NCBI GenBank assembly: GCA_945868805.1
Contig: CAMBMO010000003.1
Span: 124,001 to 188,000 of the forward strand
Reading direction: 5' to 3'
From: Singulisphaera sp. GP187
Lineage (GTDB): Bacteria; Planctomycetota; Phycisphaerae; Phycisphaerales; SM1A02
Length of the DNA stretch: 64,000 nt
The translations under genes and the position numbers were made by a program. Below are positions 61,873 through 64,000 of this stretch, one piece after another; position 1 is the first letter of the stretch, and every line of letters starts with the position of its first letter. Under the pieces are notes generated by a model. That model saw only the letters and a program-made list of their open reading frames with translations, made no database searches and was not told where the DNA came from.

Positions 61873-62570
61873 GGCGACTCATTCCAATGTGGATCGCAAT
61901 CATCGCAGGGTTTGCGATGTTGTTTTCTGCGTTCTTCCCGGTGACTGAATTTTTCGGTGAGACCTTCGGCGAAATTTTCAGTGTCGTTGCAGCAATCGCG
62001 TATGTGCTCGGCGCGGGCAGTCTTGCAAAGATCAACCTCGCGAAGATTTCGCGGCGCGATCAGGGCTGGGGATACTCCGCGATCACGCTCTTCTGTTTCG
62101 CCGCGACGCTCTTCGTGGGGCTTGGCAAGATTGGCGTCCCACCCAACGCGCAATTTGCAGCTCTGCCTTGGTCTGGCGAGAAGAACGCCGAAGGATCCGC
62201 CTTTGCATGGATCTATGAATACGGACTCGTCCCGATCACCAGCACGATGTTTGCGTTGCTCGCGTTTTATGTCGCGAGCGCGGCCTTCCGCGCATTCCGT
62301 GCGAAAAACCTCGAAGCCATTTTGCTGCTGTCGACCGCGTTCATTGTCTTGCTTGGTCGCACATTCGCGGGGGTGGTGCTTACGGGGTGGTTCCCCGACT
62401 GGGCGAGCGGATTGCGCTTGGAAAATCTCTCCGTCTACATCATGCAGGTCTTCAACACCGCTGGCAATCGCGCGATCATCATTGGCATCGCGCTCGGCGT
62501 CACCGCCACAAGCCTGCGCATCTTGCTCGGAGTCGACCGATCGTGGATGGGATCGGGAGGGAACTCATGA
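61869..62570 (+). CDS. Integral membrane protein of the DUF6754 operon
   Basis: 233 residues with six or so hydrophobic segments (WIAIIAGFAMLFSAFFPVTEF, IFSVVAAIAYVLGAGSL, AIIIGIALGVTATSLRILLG). No domain recognised. ATGA overlaps at both ends show strict translational coupling with its neighbours, suggesting subunits of one complex. Confidence 0.75.
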   Translation: MRRLIPMWIAIIAGFAMLFSAFFPVTEFFGETFGEIFSVVAAIAYVLGAGSLAKINLAKISRRDQGWGYSAITLFCFAATLFVGLGKIGVPPNAQFAALPWSGEKNAEGSAFAWIYEYGLVPITSTMFALLAFYVASAAFRAFRAKNLEAILLLSTAFIVLLGRTFAGVVLTGWFPDWASGLRLENLSVYIMQVFNTAGNRAIIIGIALGVTATSLRILLGVDRSWMGSGGNS

Positions 62571-63466
62571 GTGGATTTATCGCCACGCTTGAACGCCTCG
62601 ACCGCCGCTGGATCTTTCTCGCAATGGCGATCGCAGTCGCAGGACCGATCGTCTACATCGGTATCACGGGTAAGACTCTTCCAGAGACTTCCACACCCGC
62701 GGCGCAGGCCGTCTACGACGCAATCGAAGCGCTCCCCAAGGGAAGTCGCGTGCTCATCTCGTACGACTTTGATCCAGGAAGTTCGGGCGAACTTCTTCCG
62801 ATGGCAACAAGCCTCGTACATCAATGTGCCGCGCGCGATCTCAAGATGGTGTTCATCGCGCTCTGGCCACTTGGGCCACAGATGGTCACCGACACAATTA
62901 AGCGTGTGATCACTGCAGATTTTCCACAGATGAAAGAGGGCGTGGATTACGTCAACCTCGGATTTCAATCTGGCAACGAGGCAGTGATGAAGGTGATGCT
63001 GACGGATTTCAAGAAGGCATTCCCCAAGAGCGAGAAGGGAACTGCAACCGGACAGATTCCGATGCTGGAGGGCGTGACGCGCGTGAAGGATTTCCCGCTT
63101 CTCGTCACGATTAGTGCGGGCTATCCAGGCGCGAAGGAGTGGATCCAGTACGTCGTCTCGTCGAGCGGTGGCGAAATCACCATGGTCACCGGTTGCACGG
63201 GGGTGCAGACTCCGCAGTTGTTTCCATATTTCCCGGCGCAACTCAGAGGAATGCTCGGCGCCATCAAGGGAGCAGCAGAGTATGAGTCGCTCGTGAATGC
63301 GAGCCTCGCGCCCGGCGACAACTCTCCGGTGCCGCCGAAGTACCTCGAAGCACAGCGACGCATGGGTCCGCAACTCGGAGCGCACTTGTTGATGGTGGCG
63401 CTCATCATCCTCGGCAACATCGCGTTCTTCGCGCAGCGGCGCGAGAAGGCGCAGGTGAAGTCATGA
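62567..63466 (+). CDS. Membrane-anchored alpha/beta protein of the DUF6754 operon
   Basis: 299 residues. One N-terminal helix (WIFLAMAIAVAGPIVYIGI) and one C-terminal helix (HLLMVALIILGNIAFFAQ) flank a soluble domain of about 215 residues with alternating strands (SRVLISYDFDPGSSGELLPM, KMVFIALWPLGPQM, LLVTISAGYPGAKEWIQYV). The order suggests a Rossmann-like domain of unknown role. ATGA overlaps with both neighbours. Confidence 0.75.
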   Translation: MSGFIATLERLDRRWIFLAMAIAVAGPIVYIGITGKTLPETSTPAAQAVYDAIEALPKGSRVLISYDFDPGSSGELLPMATSLVHQCAARDLKMVFIALWPLGPQMVTDTIKRVITADFPQMKEGVDYVNLGFQSGNEAVMKVMLTDFKKAFPKSEKGTATGQIPMLEGVTRVKDFPLLVTISAGYPGAKEWIQYVVSSSGGEITMVTGCTGVQTPQLFPYFPAQLRGMLGAIKGAAEYESLVNASLAPGDNSPVPPKYLEAQRRMGPQLGAHLLMVALIILGNIAFFAQRREKAQVKS

Positions 63467-64000
63467 GTCCATCAAAGTCGTGGATCGTGATCATTGCGGT
63501 CATTGTCGCCCTCGTCGGCATTCGGCTCTCGATCGGGCAGGGAATGGGCAAGGTTTATGTCGAGCAAGTCGATACGGTGGTTGAAGTCGAAGCGGTGGCG
63601 AAGACAAAGGACCATGATGGATCCCCAGCGCAAACTGTGAAGTGGACCCAGTTCAATGGCGTTGAGCCGAACAAGTATTACGCGGCGCAGGCGACGAATC
63701 CAGCGCAGACGGTGGTCACGCTCAGTTGGCCACGCACCTTTGGATTGTGGCTCGGAGCGTTCTTCACGCTTGCGATCTTCTCGTTTATGTACCGGGATAA
63801 TCCCGGCTATCGACTCGCCGAAGCAGTGATCATCGGAGTATCTGCTGCATACTGGATGGTGATCGGATTCTGGGATGTCGTCGTTCCCAAACTCTTCGGC
63901 GGCATCGCGCACGGATTCGTGATTGCCAACGTGCTGCCAACTCTTCCAGCACCACCGACCGAGCAAGTCATCGCAATGTGGTTCGCACTCGGCCTCGGCG
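63463..64000 (+). CDS. Membrane protein of the DUF6754 operon, partial
   Basis: 179 codons are visible before the window ends. An N-terminal anchor (SWIVIIAVIVALVGIRL), a roughly 60-residue extracytoplasmic part (YVEQVDTVVEVEAVAK, KYYAAQATNPAQTVV) and at least two further helices (LWLGAFFTLAIFSFMY, AVIIGVSAAYWMVIGFWDVVV) follow. Coupled to the preceding gene by ATGA. No family recognised. Confidence 0.75.
   Translation, partial: MSPSKSWIVIIAVIVALVGIRLSIGQGMGKVYVEQVDTVVEVEAVAKTKDHDGSPAQTVKWTQFNGVEPNKYYAAQATNPAQTVVTLSWPRTFGLWLGAFFTLAIFSFMYRDNPGYRLAEAVIIGVSAAYWMVIGFWDVVVPKLFGGIAHGFVIANVLPTLPAPPTEQVIAMWFALGLG

Overview
The window looks like a chromosomal segment (GC in the high fifties by eye) from a Gram-negative-type bacterium of the phylum Planctomycetota, most plausibly class Phycisphaerae. 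The grounds are an EF-Tu whose switch I differs from the usual bacterial form, NusG and Rho proteins with long low-complexity N-termini, a solitary prepilin-like protein, an outer-membrane porin, several lipoproteins, and the mix of gene families. This placement is inference from remembered family features; no search was run. I see no rRNA, insertion sequence, phage, integrase or CRISPR array.

Region 1 (1-16854) is a surface-polysaccharide locus. It holds a partial methyltransferase, an O-antigen ligase/polymerase-like protein, an exported protein of unknown function, an FkbM methyltransferase, glycosyltransferases, an acyltransferase-3, a divergent gmd/fcl pair for GDP-L-fucose, a fused dehydrogenase/Gfo-Idh oxidoreductase that probably starts at CTG, wecB, a heparinase II/III-family protein, and one polypeptide carrying two complete GT4 glycosyltransferases.

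Region 2 (16881-33443) is housekeeping. cysS, coaE and rho are followed by a pseudopilin-like gene, then tRNA-Thr, tuf, rpmG, tRNA-Trp, secE and nusG, the usual layout except that rplK is not next. After that come a lipoprotein, a CHAD protein, proS and metG (convergent), two uncharacterised envelope proteins, and metF.

Region 3 (33498-42160) carries rex, two lipoproteins, a peptidoglycan amidase-like protein, a Ser/Thr kinase, a multidomain serine protease, a dCMP-deaminase-like enzyme and a DUF1579 protein, ending in a membrane protein and an atypical SDR that lead into the next block.

Region 4 (41345-51624) is a tryptophan/kynurenine catabolic cluster. It encodes kynurenine formamidase, kynurenine 3-monooxygenase, kynureninase, 3-hydroxyanthranilate dioxygenase, ACMS decarboxylase, aminomuconate-semialdehyde dehydrogenase, an aminomuconate-deaminase-like RidA protein and a DMT permease. 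Together they would take N-formylkynurenine to 2-oxocrotonate-type products. Tryptophan 2,3-dioxygenase is not in the window. A Deg-type protease interrupts the cluster on the other strand.

Region 5 (51706-64000) has small membrane proteins, a nucleotidyltransferase/partner pair resembling a toxin-antitoxin module, dgkA, and then the most intriguing block: an orphan GlmL/MutL-like ASKHA ATPase, a barrel-sandwich/KOW-like partner, a porin, and a translationally coupled four-gene membrane operon headed by a DUF6754 protein that runs off the window. Short 9-13 bp tandem repeats recur across the window, both between genes and in frame inside genes.
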